Assembly: GCF_019343195.1 (NCBI RefSeq)
Contig: NZ_RPHB01000006.1
Coordinates: forward strand, 248,001-312,000
Source of the DNA: Arthrospiribacter ruber
GTDB lineage: Bacteria; Bacteroidota; Bacteroidia; Cytophagales; Cyclobacteriaceae
Reading direction: 5' to 3'
DNA length: 64,000 nt
The translations under genes were made by a program, and so were the position numbers. The first letter of the stretch is position 1. Every line of letters begins with the position of its first letter. Below the pieces are notes generated by a model. The model did not search any database. It was not told where the DNA came from and saw only the letters and a program-made list of their open reading frames with translations. Below, piece by piece: positions 18,001 through 26,014 of this stretch.

Positions 18001-18781
18001 GAGGGAAACCGAAAAAAAGCATAAACCCCCGAATAGAAAACAAAATGAGAGATGCATAAAATACAGCAATAAATTTCTGTCCTTTCTTCCAGATGGTTTT
18101 TACAAAATCGTATCCTGAAATCAAAATTAAAAAGAGCAGGGAAAAGAAAAATACCATCAGGGGAACATTGTTGGTCTGACCTATTGCCTGGTAACCTGAC
18201 TCAAAGCTGATTGAAAACAGGTACTCGTTTTTACTCCCCCGAACATCTACAAAACCATTTGCTTCTTCAGCGCTCAACTCTACCCTATCATTCCCAAAAA
18301 CCGATTTGTTGAATCCCGAAGAAAGAAATTCGTTTTGAATTTCCCGTTTATTGTAAAGAGGATAAACCTGCACCAAAAAGTACCCCTTGTCATTCCTGCT
18401 AAACCTCCTGATTTTAGAAAAATAAACCCCTTCTCTATCCTCAAGTAGCCTTTTGTTTTCTTGTACCCTGACGGTTTCGTAATCCGGAATATAGCTGAAA
18501 TCCGACCAGTAAATCAACTGCCCGTTTTCGTCAAAAAGAAAGTACTCATGGTAGGAATCAATGCTGAGATTTGAAAAAGTCAATGATTCATCAGGCCGGT
18601 TGCGCATCAGTATCTCTATGAAGTCAAGGTCAAACTCAGCTTCTACTTGATTGATTTTTTTTGAAATTGGCCTCAAAAACTTGTCATCTCCCTCCCTGTT
18701 GCTCAGAATAAAATTCAAAGCCAGGAGCAATCCTATTCCGAGGACGGACAACAAAAGGACAAAGCGCTTTTTCTTCAGCAT
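15074..18781 (-). CDS. large multi-membrane sensor histidine kinase (NtrY-like core)
   Basis: The 1235-residue kinase has an N-terminal helix, an extracytoplasmic segment (about 30-195), a block of roughly eight helices (about 200-480), a second outer segment, two helices near 730-790, a third outer segment, a helix near 930-950, then a HAMP-like linker. The cytoplasmic core is complete: phospho-acceptor H1023 in VAHEIKNPLTP, an N box (NLIINGIQAV), and G boxes DNGKGIP and GSGLGLA. No response regulator is adjacent, so it is an orphan here. The signal is unknown; membrane or envelope state is possible from topology alone. The ATG at 18781 is preferred because the longer TTG-initiated frame begins inside a transcription terminator. 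Confidence 0.9.
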   Translation of the reverse strand: MLKKKRFVLLLSVLGIGLLLALNFILSNREGDDKFLRPISKKINQVEAEFDLDFIEILMRNRPDESLTFSNLSIDSYHEYFLFDENGQLIYWSDFSYIPDYETVRVQENKRLLEDREGVYFSKIRRFSRNDKGYFLVQVYPLYNKREIQNEFLSSGFNKSVFGNDRVELSAEEANGFVDVRGSKNEYLFSISFESGYQAIGQTNNVPLMVFFFSLLFLILISGYDFVKTIWKKGQKFIAVFYASLILFSIRGFMLFFGFPQDYFDFSLFDSSRFASSLLNPSLGDLLLNVICLIIPFAMILAILLGQAFIQRFQEFSQKYKRWYFFVLAYFFSTVLLIGFYSLYINILSNSQWDLNILSIPSFDYFKGISLLLVFFGSAGYLLFSIIALSLVLEYRQYSKVYALQVLLIFSTPIVIGLSIINWIYLLVYLTHLLFLISIISFELYKNIFRLGLNTFLTFFFGCLISAIVTGIAAHQVYLERQQQSKVRFGNQQLIENDVMAEFFLSDIMKRISEDIFIKNALTDPLQAKEPIERKIRRIHMTNYFDQYALKVKVFNAAGDNVLQRGDEESLQDLRVNYVKSDYITSVRDLYFIKGTEEIGSNQYFAFIPLYRDDVFIGTVYLELNQIRILPGSVFPKLLMDQNYQASFNDRYYDFAVYQDGELQYAVGVFNYRASDLHNYVENGALFSAGIYKKQYHHLGVRNEDRVVIVSSPIYSVYYILADISLFFLFYILLTLLSVVVYALMKGLKTFNFNYATRLQMYLNFAFFFPILIISAIILGLLANSYQDELHRQYFQRATLVKDNLSAIMEKQSAGVADREDFFEEVNNLAGTANIEINVFDRTGYLMTSSQPNIFDKRVVTRYVNPQAIAELLEGQNNLVLLEESIGKLNYKAVYSAIRSSDGQEVQAIISIPFFESETELDILIADVLSNILNIFVLVFIIFLFVSYFVSKSLTFPFKLLTQKLKATDLENNEPMYWPSNDEIGLLVNEYNNMLYKLEASKNVLANTEKESAWREMAKQVAHEIKNPLTPMKLTLQHLLRLQAEGKLEDPSKLKKPVETLITQVDTLSDIATSFSTFAKMPLPKNELMDFRKVVKEIIELFRNRERGTVTFIDHTEEIPVYVMGDDQLFGRVISNLIINGIQAVDGRKRPVVDVSMKVDNGKVVLMIKDNGKGIPDELKDKIFIPNFSTKSEGSGLGLAIAKRGVETAGGRIWFETQVGTGTRFFLEFDLVRLN

Positions 18782-18796
18782 ATATAGCCAAAAGTA

Positions 18797-18830
18797 AAAA
18801 AGCAAAGTCTATAATCAAACTTTGCTTTTT
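18797..18830. terminator. bidirectional intrinsic terminator
   Basis: The arms AAAAAGCAAAGT (18797-18808) and ACTTTGCTTTTT (18819-18830) are exact reverse complements with a 10-base loop. Poly-A and poly-T tracts allow function on either strand. On the minus strand it ends the SCO/DUF420/CxxC unit just before the histidine kinase gene. Confidence 0.85.
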
Positions 18831-18834
18831 CAGG

Positions 18835-19098
18835 TCAGAATTTCTCTCCGTGAAAGATATATTTTGATTTCCTTTCCTTGGCCTTTTTATACCAAAGATA
18901 GCCGATCACCATTGCGATCAGATATGGCATCACAAAAAGGTATAGAATTCCGGTATTCAACCCAGCTCCGACTGAGGTTTCTCCAGTACTTACATTGTTT
19001 TCAACAGTAGCCCTACACATGGCACATTGTGCCCAGGTCTGCACCTGAAAGGATACCATGATAAGTAAGGTAAGCAAAATTTGTTTCAACCGATTCAT
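18835..19098 (-). CDS. small secreted/membrane CxxC protein of the oxidase cluster, unknown function
   Basis: This 87-residue protein has a signal peptide or first helix (about 1-22, ending in TWAQ), then immediately CAMC, a polar stretch (RATVENNVSTGETSVGAGLN), a membrane helix (about 47-69) and a basic tail. The CxxC next to the mature N-terminus would lie on the periplasmic face, where it could bind metal or act as a redox pair. It is last in a unit with SCO and a DUF420 protein, which suggests a part in aa3 oxidase copper or haem assembly. That is inference; I know of no characterised homologue. The ATG at 19098 is preferred to a GTG six bases earlier. Confidence 0.7.
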   Translation of the reverse strand: MNRLKQILLTLLIMVSFQVQTWAQCAMCRATVENNVSTGETSVGAGLNTGILYLFVMPYLIAMVIGYLWYKKAKERKSKYIFHGEKF

Positions 19099-19129
19099 AT
19101 CCACACAACGTCTGATTTCAAATATTAGT

Positions 19130-19684
19130 TTAGAAGTTATAATACGGACTGATCATCAGGTAGACCAACACTCCGGAAATGGTCACATACAACCAGATAG
19201 GGTAAGCATACCTGACCACTTTTTTATGTTTTTGTCTCTGATCGGTATAGCCATAATAGTATGCCAGCAATATCGGAAACAAAGCCACTGCAGCCAGGAT
19301 GATGTGGGTAATCAAAATAAAATAATAAACACTTCGGATAATACCTTCTCCACCAAAAGCAGTACTTTCAGCAGCCGCGTGATAAATCACATAGGAAACC
19401 AGAAATATTGCTCCCAAGCCAAAGGCAGTGGTCATAGCTGCCCTGTGAAGTTGTATGTTCTTTTGTTTGATAAAAACCAGACCTGCGATCAAGGCAACTG
19501 TCGCTGCTGAATTGATTACAGCATTTAAATGGGGTAGAAAATAAACCCATTCACTTGCTATGTCCAATTTGGATGGCATAAATAAAAGAACCGCAACCAC
19601 AACTGGAACAGCTATAGCAATCACTGTAATCCACTTGATTATCCCTGAATCCTGGGAAGTCTTCAATGCATTATTTCTTTCCAT
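19130..19684 (-). CDS. DUF420 family membrane protein
   Basis: This 184-residue protein has about five membrane helices (near 18-36, 49-67, 82-101, 118-140 and 157-178). It contains conserved-looking histidines in the VYFLPHLNAV, QLHRAAM and ILITHIILA stretches, as in DUF420 (CtaM/YozB-like) proteins. Members are repeatedly found with haem-copper oxidase genes, and the Bacillus/Staphylococcus relative CtaM is required for oxidase maturation. The gene overlaps the 3' end of the SCO gene by 14 bases, implying coupled translation. Function in this organism is inferred from context. Confidence 0.85.
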   Translation of the reverse strand: MERNNALKTSQDSGIIKWITVIAIAVPVVVAVLLFMPSKLDIASEWVYFLPHLNAVINSAATVALIAGLVFIKQKNIQLHRAAMTTAFGLGAIFLVSYVIYHAAAESTAFGGEGIIRSVYYFILITHIILAAVALFPILLAYYYGYTDQRQKHKKVVRYAYPIWLYVTISGVLVYLMISPYYNF

Positions 19685-20339
19685 GTAGCAAAATTTTAGT
19701 TTCCAAAATCAACCTGTCCACCTCATCTCTATTGGTTCCGCTGTAATAGCCTCTGATCCTTCCCTGATCATCTACGAGCACAAATTTGTCACTATGAACA
19801 AATTCCTCAGGATCACCATAACCATCCAAGGTAGGCAGAATAAACCCACACCTAGCCAAGTTGTAAATATCCTCCTTGTCCCCTGTTAGAAAATGCCATT
19901 TATCTTCGTTAGCATTATGCCTTGCTGCATATTCTGCCAGGACTTCTGGAGTATCGTACTCAGGATCTATGGAGATAGAATATATCTGGACATCATCCTG
20001 ATTCCTGAAAGCATCATCCACTCTTTCCATTTCGGTTGACATAACAGGACAAATACTTGGACAAGACGTGAAAAAGAAATCCACAATAGTGATTTTCCCT
20101 TCCATTTCCTTTCTTCCCCTCTTTTCTTCTTTTTGGGTGTAAAGAGAAAATTCAGGGATATAATGCTGCCCCTCTCCTGCAACCTCACATTCCTGAAAAG
20201 GGTTTTCTATTCCTTCTTCATAAAGTATGGGGATGTCATAATGATTGGTGCCAAATGATTTCAAAAAAACTATAATCAATACAGGCACCATAAGTACACA
20301 AACCAATATCAGCCCCTGTAAAATTCTTAGTCCTTTCAT
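19671..20339 (-). CDS. SCO1/SenC family copper chaperone
   Basis: SCO proteins deliver copper to the Cu-A centre of cytochrome oxidase subunit II. The 222-residue protein has an N-terminal membrane anchor (about 8-27), a thioredoxin fold, the copper ligands C93 and C97 in TSCPSICPVM, and the third ligand H182 in FVHSDKFVLVDD. All three metal ligands are present. The ATG at 20339 is used because the longer frame begins with GTG inside a strong terminator. The adjacent Cu-A oxidase genes fit the role. It appears to start a separate short unit with the DUF420 and CxxC proteins. Confidence 0.92.
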   Translation of the reverse strand: MKGLRILQGLILVCVLMVPVLIIVFLKSFGTNHYDIPILYEEGIENPFQECEVAGEGQHYIPEFSLYTQKEEKRGRKEMEGKITIVDFFFTSCPSICPVMSTEMERVDDAFRNQDDVQIYSISIDPEYDTPEVLAEYAARHNANEDKWHFLTGDKEDIYNLARCGFILPTLDGYGDPEEFVHSDKFVLVDDQGRIRGYYSGTNRDEVDRLILETKILLHGKK

Positions 20340-20358
20340 ATATTTTTTATCAGTAAAC

Positions 20359-20399
20359 AAAAAAGTAGGTTGAAGTGTCACACCCCAACCTACTTTTTT
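20359..20399. terminator. strong bidirectional terminator between subunit IV and SCO genes
   Basis: The arms AAAAAAGTAGGTTG (20359-20372) and CAACCTACTTTTTT (20386-20399) are perfect 14-bp reverse complements with a 13-base loop, and T-tracts flank both sides. It lies 18 bases after the subunit IV stop and 20 bases before the SCO start, all on the minus strand. It splits the oxidase structural operon from the assembly genes. Confidence 0.9.
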
Positions 20400-20416
20400 T
20401 TATAAATTATGTGTGA

Positions 20417-20746
20417 TTACCACCTTATCATGAAGATATCACTTCCTTCTCTCATCAAGGCGATTACAAGCCAAACCAAGAAAATCAACGGCACTATTAT
20501 GGAATAAAACAAAGGCTTTGCTTCTTCGCCAAGGTGCATAAATTCCATCATAATGTATTTTGCTTTCCAAATAGTCAGCCCGATGAATATTGCATAGAGC
20601 AACAGGCCTCTAGGAAGGGTGAAAGCAAAAAGAAATTCAATGGAAGTCAAAACCAAAAGAATACCCGCAGTTTTCCAGATTTTCTTGATTTTCTCTTCGT
20701 TTCTAGGTATTACTTCAAGAGAAGATTTATTTTCATTAGTTGCCAT
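20417..20746 (-). CDS. cytochrome c oxidase subunit IV (bacterial type)
   Basis: This 109-residue protein has three membrane helices (about 25-45, 50-66 and 82-102). The WKAKYIMMEFMHLGEE segment after helix 2 is typical of the CtaF/CoxD-like (COX4_pro) family. It is a small structural subunit of the aa3 oxidase and not catalytic. It is the last gene before the strong terminator and follows subunit III by 19 bases. Confidence 0.9.
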   Translation of the reverse strand: MATNENKSSLEVIPRNEEKIKKIWKTAGILLVLTSIEFLFAFTLPRGLLLYAIFIGLTIWKAKYIMMEFMHLGEEAKPLFYSIIVPLIFLVWLVIALMREGSDIFMIRW

Positions 20747-20765
20747 AATGCTATTTATTAATAAG

Positions 20766-21542
20766 TTAGATCAAATAGAAGAAGGTAAACACAAATACCC
20801 ATACTAAGTCTACAAAGTGCCAGTAAAGGCCAATTTTTTCCACCATTTCATAGTGTCCTCTTCTTTCATAAACACCTACTGCTGCCTGATAAAACGCTAA
20901 GAACAAGAGGAAAACTCCTATAGTAACGTGAAATCCGTGGAATCCAGTGATAAAAAAGAAAAGTTGGGCAAAAGCTGCAGGTCCGTATTCATTTACAGCA
21001 AGATTGGCTCCATATACTGTTTCTGAAACAATCTGACCTAGATTGTTGACGTAAGTCATTAAAGAGCCCCCATCCGTCCCATGTATAAAGTGGGACCATT
21101 CCCAAGCCTGACAGCTCAAGAAAGTGATGCCACCAAGAAGAGTCCAAAGCAACCATTTAACCACATCAGGTCTGTCATTTCTGTGACCAGCTTCAACAGC
21201 CAAAACCATAGTAACAGAACTCATGATAAGGATAAAGGTCATCAAACCTACAAATGCCAATGGAATATGTACCCCATGAAAAAACGGAATGGCGTCAAAT
21301 ACCATTTCAGGAACAGGCCAGTATTCATTGGAGCCTACAAATACATCCTCAGGCCCGGCATATCCAGGGTAAGATACTCTGATCGCAGCATAAGCTGTCA
21401 AAAAGGCGGCAAATGTAAAGATATCTGAAAGAAGGAAAAACCACATCATAAGTTTTCCATAGCTGGCTTTAAGTGGTTCGTTACCACCTCCCCAGATTCC
21501 TCTTTTGGAGCTTACTCCAACAGCAGTCGCAGTCGTTGACAT
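20766..21542 (-). CDS. cytochrome c oxidase subunit III
   Basis: This 258-residue, roughly seven-helix membrane protein has the subunit III hallmarks: an ITGFHGFHVTIGVFLL helix and a C-terminal EKIGLYWHFVDLVWVFVF segment. Subunit III binds lipid and stabilises the proton-pumping oxidase core. It is the longer of two tandem subunit III-like proteins (the other ends at 21567), a common arrangement in Bacteroidota. It lies in the ACIII-aa3 operon. Confidence 0.93.
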   Translation of the reverse strand: MSTTATAVGVSSKRGIWGGGNEPLKASYGKLMMWFFLLSDIFTFAAFLTAYAAIRVSYPGYAGPEDVFVGSNEYWPVPEMVFDAIPFFHGVHIPLAFVGLMTFILIMSSVTMVLAVEAGHRNDRPDVVKWLLWTLLGGITFLSCQAWEWSHFIHGTDGGSLMTYVNNLGQIVSETVYGANLAVNEYGPAAFAQLFFFITGFHGFHVTIGVFLLFLAFYQAAVGVYERRGHYEMVEKIGLYWHFVDLVWVFVFTFFYLI

Positions 21543-21566
21543 ATGAGTTAAAATTTACTTTTATTT

Positions 21567-22148
21567 TTAATGATTCAATAACAAGAACATAAATAGATAT
21601 AACCAAAGCCCACCAAGAAAGTGCCAATAAGTGACACACATTTCCATGGTATCCATATTTTTGGAATGAACTTTATATCTAAAGGACGAAATTAACACAA
21701 TAATTAGAAAAATCACACCGCTTATGAGGTGTAATGCATGGAGTCCAGTGAAAACATAAAGAAATGAACCCGCAGGATTACCTACGAAAAACACATCTCT
21801 GTCTACCAAAGCCACCCAACTGTACCATTGACCTACTAAGAAGGCTAACCCTAGAACAGAGGTCAATATCATACCCAACCTAACTTTTGATAGCTCATCT
21901 TTCTTGGCAGAAACATAAGCAAAATGAAGTGTTATGCTACTCAATATTATAATACCGGAAGTATAATAGAAAATATCAGGCAGCTGAAACTCCAGCCAAT
22001 TGCCTTCTGCTTGACGGACTATGTAAGCACTCGTCAAAGAAGCAAATATCATCACCACAGTAACTATAAAAAGCCACAGGGCAAATTTTTTGGGATGCAT
22101 GGAAATAGGTTGTTCCGCTCCCTCTATGTATGCAAATTTCTCTTCCAT
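21567..22148 (-). CDS. cytochrome c oxidase subunit III-like protein
   Basis: This 193-residue, five-helix member of the haem-copper oxidase subunit III family has FTGLHALHLISGVIFL and a C-terminal CVTYWHFLGGLWLYLF motif parallel to those of its downstream neighbour. It lacks the two N-terminal helices of the longer form. It probably forms a second subunit III, or a heteromeric partner, of the aa3 oxidase. It starts three bases after the heme O synthase stop. Confidence 0.9.
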   Translation of the reverse strand: MEEKFAYIEGAEQPISMHPKKFALWLFIVTVVMIFASLTSAYIVRQAEGNWLEFQLPDIFYYTSGIIILSSITLHFAYVSAKKDELSKVRLGMILTSVLGLAFLVGQWYSWVALVDRDVFFVGNPAGSFLYVFTGLHALHLISGVIFLIIVLISSFRYKVHSKNMDTMEMCVTYWHFLGGLWLYLFMFLLLNH

Positions 22149-22151
22149 GTT

Positions 22152-23054
22152 TTAAATTTTATCCAGCAAGAATGCTATCTGTACAATAGGAAGGTACAAG
22201 AATGAACCAAACATAATTTTCAGAGCAGATTTTCTGGAACAATCTCTCATTAAGGAGAAAGTCTGTGCCAAAAACAAAACCCCACAGATGGTAACCACTA
22301 CGGCAGAATTGATCCCAGTAAGTCCAAAATACATTGGCAATAGACCAAGAGGTATCAGGAAAAGCGTATAAATCATTATCTGAATAGCAGTATTAAGATC
22401 TTTTTTGCCGCCACTAGGCAATAGCTTGAATCCAGCCCTTTTGTAATCTTCATCACTCACCCAAGCAATTGCCCAGAAATGAGGAAACTGCCAGATAAAT
22501 TGTATTCCAAAGATTATCAGCGCTTCAACACTGATTTGTCCGGTAGCAGCTGTCCATCCCAACAGAGGAGGCATTGCTCCTGGAATCGCTCCAACAAATA
22601 CTGCTATAGGACCAACTCTTTTAAGCGGTGTATAAACGAACACGTATAAAACCATGCTTACTACTCCAAGCAATGTAGTAAGAGGATTGGTAAACAGCCA
22701 AAGAATGCTGATCCCAAGAAATGCAGTAATGAAAGTAAACCAATATGCTTCCTGAACAGAGATCTGCTTCATCGGTAAAGGTCGCTTTTCAGTTCTTTTC
22801 ATCAACTTATCATATTCCTTCTCCAATATTTCATTGGCTGCACCAGAAGCACCGGTTATTAGGAAACCTCCTGTCATCAAGGCGAAGAAAGCTCCCCAGG
22901 AAAACAAGGTGCCTGAATCTCCCAGAATAAAACCAAATACAGCAGAGAAAGTGACCAAAGCAGATAGCCTAAGCTTTATCAACTCTAGGTAGGCTTTTGC
23001 TCTAAAGGAAATCGCCTCGAATAAGGCCTGTTCTGAAATATTAATTGTTCTCAT
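22152..23054 (-). CDS. ctaB: protoheme IX farnesyltransferase (heme O synthase)
   Basis: CtaB/CyoE converts haem B to haem O by adding a farnesyl group, the first step to haem A for the aa3 oxidase. The 300-residue UbiA-type membrane protein has the allylic diphosphate-binding motif NEILEKEYDKLMKRTEKRPLP, with its Asp-rich centre, and a second motif, WVSDEDYKRAGFKLLP. About eight or nine helices are visible. Its start overlaps the ctaA stop by 14 bases, coupling the two haem A pathway genes. Confidence 0.95.
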   Translation of the reverse strand: MRTINISEQALFEAISFRAKAYLELIKLRLSALVTFSAVFGFILGDSGTLFSWGAFFALMTGGFLITGASGAANEILEKEYDKLMKRTEKRPLPMKQISVQEAYWFTFITAFLGISILWLFTNPLTTLLGVVSMVLYVFVYTPLKRVGPIAVFVGAIPGAMPPLLGWTAATGQISVEALIIFGIQFIWQFPHFWAIAWVSDEDYKRAGFKLLPSGGKKDLNTAIQIMIYTLFLIPLGLLPMYFGLTGINSAVVVTICGVLFLAQTFSLMRDCSRKSALKIMFGSFLYLPIVQIAFLLDKI

Positions 23055-24129
23055 GAACCTTTTCTAATTGTAATTTTTGTTGGTCTTTCAATTGCAATAA
23101 TAACACGAATTGAACCCCAATAATCAATGAACCAAACAACAGGTGAACAGGCTGAAGAAAAGCTGGAATTCCAAAGTATGCCATGGCAACACCTGAAACT
23201 ATTTCCAGACCTATAAAGCCGATTAGAATCAAAGACCAGTTGTAAAGCATTGTATTCCTCATGGAATACTTGTAAACTTTATAAATGAAAAGAAGGTGGA
23301 TACCCAATAGAAGCAAGGAGAAAGACCTATGGATGTAGAATGTCAACCCTAACTGATCAATCCACTCATTTCTGAGTAGATACCCATATTCAAAGGCAAC
23401 TTTATCAATTTCTTCTCTGACCTGCGTACCAAAGACAACCTGCACGAGCATTAGAATAAAACCCACCGTAAGAATATAAAACAAGCGCTTAGGCATTTCA
23501 GTCGCATATCCGGTACGAACAGCCAATCTATATGATCTGTAGTAGGTATACAGCAACAAGCAGACAATCACCAAGGCCAAAACCATATGAAGAGTAATCA
23601 TCCAAGGCAACAGATTGGTAGAAACCACTATAGAACCTATCCAAGCTTGGAACAATACCAAAAAGAGGTTGAATACCGAGATAAGGGTTATGGTCTTATC
23701 CGTTTTCCACAAAGCCAAAGACCTGTACACCGTAAACAGAACCAGCAGACCTATTACAGCTCCTACCAACCTATTTAGGTATTCAATCCAGGTTTTAACC
23801 GGATTAAACTCCTCCTCAATCAGAATGGTCTTGTCATTTCGGATCTCATCTGCTTTTTGATGAAATCCAAGAGCATCGAGTTGAGCAACAAACTTTTCAT
23901 TTTTCTTAACCCTTTTGGCTAAGTATATGTCCTGATAATCGTTTGGGAGCTGGTCCACACTTGTAGGTGGAACCAAACTCCCAAAACATTTTGGCCAGTC
24001 GGGACAGCCCATTCCTGAGCCTGTACTTCTAACGATCCCGCCGACTAATATCAGAAAATAAACAGCTATCACAGTAATCAAAGCTATACTGCGAAAGCTG
24101 TTAATTGATTTAAGAATTTGTGGATTCAT
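23041..24129 (-). CDS. ctaA: heme A synthase (COX15/CtaA)
   Basis: CtaA oxidises the haem O methyl group to a formyl, giving haem A. The 362-residue protein has about eight helices, the N-terminal TGSGMGCPDWPKCFG stretch and the conserved glutamate and histidine region around EYLNRLVGA. Other candidate haem histidines lie in the TLHMVL, YIHRSFSL and QPVHLLFG helices. The ATG at 24129 was chosen over an upstream TTG; it overlaps the subunit I gene end by 20 bases. Its product is needed only by the aa3 oxidase in this operon. Confidence 0.93.
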   Translation of the reverse strand: MNPQILKSINSFRSIALITVIAVYFLILVGGIVRSTGSGMGCPDWPKCFGSLVPPTSVDQLPNDYQDIYLAKRVKKNEKFVAQLDALGFHQKADEIRNDKTILIEEEFNPVKTWIEYLNRLVGAVIGLLVLFTVYRSLALWKTDKTITLISVFNLFLVLFQAWIGSIVVSTNLLPWMITLHMVLALVIVCLLLYTYYRSYRLAVRTGYATEMPKRLFYILTVGFILMLVQVVFGTQVREEIDKVAFEYGYLLRNEWIDQLGLTFYIHRSFSLLLLGIHLLFIYKVYKYSMRNTMLYNWSLILIGFIGLEIVSGVAMAYFGIPAFLQPVHLLFGSLIIGVQFVLLLQLKDQQKLQLEKVHENN

Positions 24130-25999
24130 TGGCGACCAATACAGCCTCTTCTTCAGCAATAATCTCTTTTTCCAATTTCACCAACTCCTGCTCATGAGGA
24201 AGATTGGATTCTGGAGTAGCTGACAAAGGCACAGTCTGAGGAATGAAATCTTCTGGAGCACCAGGCTTAGAATAATCGTAAGGCCATCTGTAAACAGAAG
24301 GTATTTCTCCAGGCCAGTTACCATGTCCTGGATGAAGTGGAGTAGTCCATTCCAGTGTATTAGATCTCCAAGGGTTAAGAGGAGCTACCCTTCCCCTGTA
24401 CATAGAATAGAAGAAGTTGAATAGGAATATCAACTGTGCACCAAATGTAAGAATGGCTGCAATTGAGACAAACATATTCAAATCTGTATACATGTTGGAA
24501 AATTCAAATCCGGTCCACGTATAATATCTTCTTGGGAAACCGGCAATACCGATATAGTGCATTGGGAAAAACACTAAATAAACTCCAATGAAAGTTGCCC
24601 AGAAGTGAATGTATCCCAGCTTGGCATCCATCATTCTTCCAAACATCTTAGGGAACCAATGGTATACACCCGCCATCAATCCAAAGAAAGAGGCAGAACC
24701 CATTACCAAGTGGAAGTGAGCTACTACAAAGTAGGTATCATGCAATTGAATATCGATAGCCGAGTTTCCTAGGAAAATCCCTGTAAGACCACCCGATATA
24801 AAGAAGGACACCAGACCTATAGAGAATAACATTCCCGGAGTGAAAATCAAGTTACCCCTCCAAAGTGTAGTAAGGTAATTGAATACCTTAACCGCAGATG
24901 GAATCGCAATGATCAATGTCAAGAACATGAAAATTGAACCAAGGAAAGGATTCATACCTGACACAAACATGTGATGCGCCCATACTACGAATGAAAGAAT
25001 AGTGATTCCCAACATGGAAATGATCATGGCCTTGTAACCAAAGATAGGCTTTCTGGAATTGGTAGCGATGATCTCTGAAGTAATACCTAATGCTGGCAAC
25101 AATACAATGTATACTTCAGGGTGTCCCAAGAACCAGAACAAATGTTGATATAAAACAGGACTACCACCTGTGTTTGGCAATGCCTCACCACCAATGTAGA
25201 TATCTGCTAAGTAAAAGCTTGTTCCAAAGCTCCTGTCAAATACCAAAAGTAATGCTGCTGAGAACAATACAGGAAAGGACAATAAACCAATAACTGCTGT
25301 TAAGAAAAAGGCCCATATGGTCAATGGAAGCCTGGAAAATGACATGCCTTTGGTCCTTAGGTTGATAACAGTAGTAATGTAATTGATACCACCCAACAAA
25401 GAAGAAGCAATAAAGAAAGTCATTGATATCAACCACAAAGTCATTCCCAATCCTGAACCGGGAATAGCCTGTTCAAGAGCTGAAAGTGGAGGGTATACTA
25501 CCCATCCTCCTGCTGCAGGTCCGGTTTCAATAAATAAGGAAATAAACATGATCACACCGGAAACAAAAAAGAACCAATATGAAAGCATGTTCATAAATCC
25601 GGAAGCCATATCTCTTGCTCCGATTTGAAGTGGAATTAAATAATTGGAGAAGGTACCTGAAAGACCAGCAGTCAAAACAAAGAATACCATAATAGTTCCG
25701 TGCATGGTTACCAATGCAAGGTAGAACTCAGGATCCAAGGTACCTGTTTCATCAATCCACCCTCCAAGAATCGGCTTCATGAAAGACATATCCATTTCAG
25801 GAAAACCTAATTGTAGTCGGAATATTAGGGAAAGTAAACCACCAATAATTGCCCAAAACATACCGGTAATTAAAAACTGCTTACCGATCATTTTATGGTC
25901 AGTACTGAAAATGTACTTGGTGATAAAATTATCGTGGTGCTCATGATCATGATGATCATGTGCAGCACCACTATGAGAAGCTACACTAGCTGTTGCCAT
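24110..25999 (-). CDS. cytochrome c oxidase subunit I (aa3 type)
   Basis: This catalytic subunit holds haem a and the haem a3-Cu-B centre, where oxygen is reduced and protons are pumped. The 629-residue protein has about twelve helices, the Cu-B His-Tyr pair in FLGHPEVYIVLLPALG, and the haem histidines in HDTYFVVAHFHLVMG. The cytoplasmic N-terminus is unusually rich in histidine and aspartate (HDHHDHEHHD near residues 14-23). No covalent cytochrome is attached. It follows subunit II by 15 bases. Confidence 0.97.
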   Translation of the reverse strand: MATASVASHSGAAHDHHDHEHHDNFITKYIFSTDHKMIGKQFLITGMFWAIIGGLLSLIFRLQLGFPEMDMSFMKPILGGWIDETGTLDPEFYLALVTMHGTIMVFFVLTAGLSGTFSNYLIPLQIGARDMASGFMNMLSYWFFFVSGVIMFISLFIETGPAAGGWVVYPPLSALEQAIPGSGLGMTLWLISMTFFIASSLLGGINYITTVINLRTKGMSFSRLPLTIWAFFLTAVIGLLSFPVLFSAALLLVFDRSFGTSFYLADIYIGGEALPNTGGSPVLYQHLFWFLGHPEVYIVLLPALGITSEIIATNSRKPIFGYKAMIISMLGITILSFVVWAHHMFVSGMNPFLGSIFMFLTLIIAIPSAVKVFNYLTTLWRGNLIFTPGMLFSIGLVSFFISGGLTGIFLGNSAIDIQLHDTYFVVAHFHLVMGSASFFGLMAGVYHWFPKMFGRMMDAKLGYIHFWATFIGVYLVFFPMHYIGIAGFPRRYYTWTGFEFSNMYTDLNMFVSIAAILTFGAQLIFLFNFFYSMYRGRVAPLNPWRSNTLEWTTPLHPGHGNWPGEIPSVYRWPYDYSKPGAPEDFIPQTVPLSATPESNLPHEQELVKLEKEIIAEEEAVLVANESTNS

Positions 26000-26014
26000 A
26001 ATTATTTAATTTAA

